Assembly: GCF_003670295.1 (NCBI RefSeq)
Contig: NZ_QXJG01000001.1
Span: 1-64,000 of the forward strand
Direction: 5' to 3'
DNA from: Helicobacter burdigaliensis
Lineage (GTDB): Bacteria > Campylobacterota > Campylobacteria > Campylobacterales > Helicobacteraceae
Length of the DNA stretch: 64,000 bases
Positions within the stretch are counted from its first letter, which is position 1; each line of letters opens with the position of its first letter. Made by a program: the position numbers and the translations under genes. This document shows positions 60,940 to 64,000 of this stretch, piece by piece. Under the pieces are notes generated by a model. The model ran no database searches. It was not told where the DNA came from and worked only from the letters and a program-made list of their open reading frames with translations.

Positions 60940-62724
60940 TTACTCCACAAACATAATGGCTAAATTTGCACTAATTTGTTGCCCTTCTTTGGCATAAATT
61001 TCTTTGATTTCTCCTCCGATAGTGGCTAAAACTTGATTTTCCATTTTCATAGCTTCTACAATGGCTAAAACTTGCCCCTCATTGATTTTATCGCCTACTT
61101 GCACCAAAAGCTTTGTGAGATTTCCTGGCATTGGGGAGATGATATGCCCTGGCAAACTTGCTTGTGGAAGAGAATCAGATTTTTTAGTAGTGCTTTGTGT
61201 GTTTTCATCTAGGCTTTCTACTAAAACTTCTTTTAAATCCCCATCTACACGCACAAAAAATGGTCTTACTGCTTCATCTTTAGCTCCACTTCCCTCAACC
61301 TTAATCCTAAAGCTCTCTCCATGGAGATTAATGCTAAATTCTTTTGGCATTTTAATATTGGATTCAAAAGTTGTAAGAGGCTCAGGAGAGAGGCGATTTT
61401 CATTGCGTTCTTCTAGGAATGTCTTTGCAATTTGCCCAAACATCGCATAAGAAATTACATCTGTTTGACTTTTGGCAAAGCTTGTGCTTTCTTCTTGTGC
61501 GATTTTTAGCTCATCTTGTAGCTTATCAGCAGGACGTACACTAATAATCTCTTCCCCCTCATTTTTTAGACGCTCTATAAGCTCATTCGCAATAGGAGCT
61601 GGGGTTTTGCCATAATAGCCTTTGATGAGATTTTTTGATTCTGTTGTTAGGGTTTTATAGCGTGTTTGTGAGAGGATATTTAAAACTGCTTGTGTGCCTA
61701 CAATTTGGCTAGAGGGAGTTACCAAAGGAGGATAACCAAAGTCTTTTCTAACATTTGGAATCTCTTTTAAAACTTCATCCATTTTATCGAGTGCATTTTG
61801 TTCTTTTAATTGATTTGCCATATTAGAGATCATTCCACCTGGTATTTGACTTACAAGCACTCTTGTATCAATATTGTTGTATTCTGATTCAAATTTTTTA
61901 TATTTTCTTCTATTTTTCTTTAGAATTTCAGCAGCCCTTTCCATAGGCTCTAGTGAAAGCCCACTATCCCATTTTGTTCCTTTTAGAGTGGCTACCATAG
62001 ATTGTGTGCAAGGGTGGCTAGTCCCTTCGGCTAATGCAGAGTTTGCTAAATCTATAATATCCACTCCAGCTTCAATAGCCTTTAGATGTGAGCCAAAAGC
62101 AAAACCAGCAGTAGAATGCGTATGAAGCGCTAAAGGAAGATTCACTTCTTCTTTAATGGCTTTTACAAGCTCATAAGTAGCATTAGGGGTAATCAGTCCT
62201 GCCATATCTTTAATAGCTAGTGAATCACAACCCATTTTTGCAAGCTCTTTGGCTAAATCTACAAAAGTCTTTGTGTTATGCACAGGAGAAGTGGTGTAGC
62301 AAATAGCACCTTGTGCGTGTTTATTTTGCTTTTTAACTTCTTCAATGGAAGTTTTAAGATTTCTTGTATCGTTTAATGCATCAAAGATTCTAAAAATATC
62401 CACTCCATTTTGTGCACAAAGCCTTATAAATTCCCTTACAACATCATCTGCATAATGTCTATAACCAATTAAATTTTGTCCGCGTAGGAGCATTTGGATA
62501 GGTGTAGTCTTAAAAATTTCTTTAAAAGTTGCAAGACGACTAAAGGGATCTTCTTTTAAATATCTTAAACAAGTATCATAAGTAGCACCTCCCCATACTT
62601 CTACACTATGAAAGCCAATTTGTTCAAAAATTTTGGCAGCTTCTATCATATCTTCTGTTCGCATTCTAGTGGCTAGTAAAGATTGGTGTCCATCTCTTAG
62701 GCTATTTTCAGTGATTTTTATCAT
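60940..62724 (-). CDS. pycB: Pyruvate carboxylase subunit B (carboxyltransferase and biotin carrier)
   Basis: The protein has a DRE-TIM carboxyltransferase barrel (SLRDGHQSLLATRMRTEDM, VEVWGGATYDTCLRYL, LLRGQNLIGYRHYADD, LALHTHSTAGFAFG), the conserved PYC/OADA helical domain, and a C-terminal biotinyl domain. K560 in AMKMEN is the biotinylated lysine. It transfers carboxyl from biotin to pyruvate to form oxaloacetate. Oxaloacetate decarboxylase alpha subunits look the same, but no membrane beta or gamma subunits are present and a PycA-type biotin carboxylase is at 37488. It precedes xseA. Confidence 0.9.
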   Translation of the reverse strand: MIKITENSLRDGHQSLLATRMRTEDMIEAAKIFEQIGFHSVEVWGGATYDTCLRYLKEDPFSRLATFKEIFKTTPIQMLLRGQNLIGYRHYADDVVREFIRLCAQNGVDIFRIFDALNDTRNLKTSIEEVKKQNKHAQGAICYTTSPVHNTKTFVDLAKELAKMGCDSLAIKDMAGLITPNATYELVKAIKEEVNLPLALHTHSTAGFAFGSHLKAIEAGVDIIDLANSALAEGTSHPCTQSMVATLKGTKWDSGLSLEPMERAAEILKKNRRKYKKFESEYNNIDTRVLVSQIPGGMISNMANQLKEQNALDKMDEVLKEIPNVRKDFGYPPLVTPSSQIVGTQAVLNILSQTRYKTLTTESKNLIKGYYGKTPAPIANELIERLKNEGEEIISVRPADKLQDELKIAQEESTSFAKSQTDVISYAMFGQIAKTFLEERNENRLSPEPLTTFESNIKMPKEFSINLHGESFRIKVEGSGAKDEAVRPFFVRVDGDLKEVLVESLDENTQSTTKKSDSLPQASLPGHIISPMPGNLTKLLVQVGDKINEGQVLAIVEAMKMENQVLATIGGEIKEIYAKEGQQISANLAIMFVE

Positions 62725-62852
62725 TCCTTATCCTTTGCATAATTATTGATTTATTATAACAGCCCTATTTAAAATTTTGTTCTTAAAGAGTGTGTTTCTT
62801 TGATAAAATTTGTCTTTATGGGTTTTTTGGTATCAAAGAGGCAAGAAATTTA

Positions 62853-64000
62853 TTATTTCTCACCCTTTAAAGCTTTTGCTATAAGTTCTAGGGGGTGTGC
62901 AAAAAGAGTTTGCACATTGTTTTGCTCTAGTGAATTTGTAAGTTGCATTCTGCATGCACTACATTCTGCAGCTACATAAGTAGCTTTTGTATCTTCAATC
63001 ATTTTAGCCTTTTTATTCCCAACTTGTGATGCTAGATGAAAGTTTTCTGTTTGCATAGTTACCCCACCAAAGCCACAACAAGCATTTGGATTCTCCATCT
63101 CTACTAATTGGAAGTTTTTTAAAAGTTCTCTTGGCTCTTTATAAATGCCTAAAACCTTTCTAGCATGGCATGGGTCATGGTAGGTTACTCTAAGTTCATT
63201 TTTTTCTAAAGAATCTAGTTTTGCTTTTAGATTTGTATGGTGGTAGAGCCAATGCGTTGCCATAAAGACTTTTGGGAGAATTTTTTGTATTTTTTGCTTA
63301 TAATTTTCATCTTTTTGCATAAATTTTTCCCAATCTTCTAAAACCATTGCAGCACAGGTAGCTTCAGGGATTAAGATTGCATCTACGCTATCTATAAAAC
63401 TTAAAAAATAATCTACATTTTCTTTAATGAGTTTATCTACACTTTCAAAATCTCCCGTAAAATAAGCGGGTGCAGCACAGCATTTTTGTTTTTTAGGGAT
63501 TATGGCATTAATGCCTAAAGTTTCTAAAATGTAAAGCAAAGAAGTTCCAATTTGTGTGTAGTTATAATTTCCAAGACAACCGATAAAAATGGCTACTTTT
63601 TGTGTGGCGTTTGGATTAAAATTTTGCTCTTCTTTATGGGAGTTTAGAAAGCTCTTAGTCTTTATTGAGCCAAATACTCTTTTTTTGATAAAGGGTAAAG
63701 AAAATCTAGGAGCAATGGAGGATTTATCGGGTAATCTTTTGAAAAGTAGGGGCGAAAAAATCGCACCAAGCTTCATAGAAAAATCCATTAAGAATCTATT
63801 TTTTAAAAGCATAAAAAAGAGGCGTTTAAACCAAGCAATGCCATATTTTTGCGCAATTTCAAAGCGGATATTTTCAATCAAAGTATCTGTGGGGAGGGAG
63901 TTTGGACATACGCTTACGCAAGTGGTGCATAAAAAACAGGTTTCAAAGATTTTTTTTGCATTTTTATCTAAGGGAATTTCTTTGCGTTCATACGCACCTA
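62853..64000 (-). CDS. GlcF/LutA-like (Fe-S) oxidoreductase with two CCG domains, 5' end beyond window
   Basis: The frame stays open to the window edge on the minus strand, so the gene is partial. The upstream part carries a ferredoxin-like CFLCTTCVSVCP cluster motif near 63920. The two CCG domains include FIGCLGNYNYTQIG, KKQKCCAAPAY and later YHDPCHARK with NACCGFGG. This set is typical of glycolate oxidase GlcF and lactate oxidation LutA-like subunits, which pass electrons from a flavoprotein to the quinone pool. The substrate cannot be named without the neighbouring gene. Confidence 0.82.
   Translation of the reverse strand, partial: GAYERKEIPLDKNAKKIFETCFLCTTCVSVCPNSLPTDTLIENIRFEIAQKYGIAWFKRLFFMLLKNRFLMDFSMKLGAIFSPLLFKRLPDKSSIAPRFSLPFIKKRVFGSIKTKSFLNSHKEEQNFNPNATQKVAIFIGCLGNYNYTQIGTSLLYILETLGINAIIPKKQKCCAAPAYFTGDFESVDKLIKENVDYFLSFIDSVDAILIPEATCAAMVLEDWEKFMQKDENYKQKIQKILPKVFMATHWLYHHTNLKAKLDSLEKNELRVTYHDPCHARKVLGIYKEPRELLKNFQLVEMENPNACCGFGGVTMQTENFHLASQVGNKKAKMIEDTKATYVAAECSACRMQLTNSLEQNNVQTLFAHPLELIAKALKGEK

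Overview
The window is a gene-dense, AT-rich segment of a campylobacterotal (epsilonproteobacterial) chromosome, most likely an enterohepatic Helicobacter or a close relative. The evidence is the gene neighbourhoods, which match Helicobacter pylori order block by block: fliK-flgD-flgE; fdx-ppx-waaC-lpxL; rpmH-rnpA-yidD-yidC-jag-mnmE; dxr-cdsA; folD-lepB-M50 protease-rpiB-coiled-coil protein-apt; and minC-lpxC-tsaB. A superoxide dismutase and an MdaB quinone reductase of Helicobacter type, and a split PycA/PycB pyruvate carboxylase, agree with this. No rRNA genes, CRISPR array or intact insertion sequence is visible. One tRNA gene (Arg, anticodon TCG) is present. The species cannot be fixed from the sequence alone.

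Layout. 1-1.9 kb: an orphan HsdR-N-type nuclease, a short fragment, and a 23-codon hydrophobic peptide gene followed by a G-rich stem-loop. 1.9-7.5 kb (minus): typA-nrdA-phoH operon. 7.6-13.3 kb (plus): hook operon fliK-flgD-flgE behind a sigma-54 promoter. 13.3-18 kb: accessory cluster with a frameshifted aminoglycoside 6-adenylyltransferase, MerR regulator, trans-aconitate methyltransferase, HxlR regulator, and a promoter-driven aldo-keto reductase/chloramphenicol acetyltransferase-like/MdaB operon. 18-25.3 kb: membrane protein, sodB, and an inner-core LPS/lipid A operon. 25.5-32.5 kb: alcohol dehydrogenase, TsdA-type dihaem cytochrome, multicopper oxidase, radical SAM coproporphyrinogen-oxidase-like protein, lipoprotein and pseI. 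32.8-37.4 kb: mnmE-jag-yidC-yidD-rnpA-rpmH. 37.5-46.4 kb: pycA, uppP, dxr-cdsA, transporter, rarA, LOG protein, cytochrome c. 46.5-50.3 kb: folD to apt, then tRNA-Arg. 50.3-51.6 kb: integrase relic and a DUF455 gene lacking a normal start codon. 51.8-57.7 kb: envelope operon (M23 peptidase, minC, lpxC, tsaB, CDF transporter, AAA+ ATPase). 57.7-64 kb (minus): lepA, pycB-xseA, and a GlcF-like Fe-S protein cut by the window edge.

How the genes work together. The window carries cell-envelope assembly (LPS core, lipid A, undecaprenyl phosphate recycling, phospholipid and isoprenoid precursors, YidC insertion, signal peptidase), flagellar hook construction plus pseudaminic acid synthesis for flagellin glycosylation, and oxidative/electrophile defence (SodB, MdaB, HxlR cassette, multicopper oxidase). 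It also carries anaplerosis by pyruvate carboxylase.

The most unusual signals are three tandem carbohydrate-binding-module-like repeats inside the hook protein FlgE, a Gly/Asp-rich linker with a perfect 48-bp tandem duplication in the partner FlgD, the decayed ANT(6) gene, the ATA-start DUF455 gene, the tRNA-linked integrase scar and the orphan 23-residue hydrophobic peptide gene. All functional statements are inferred from sequence read by eye; no database search was possible.
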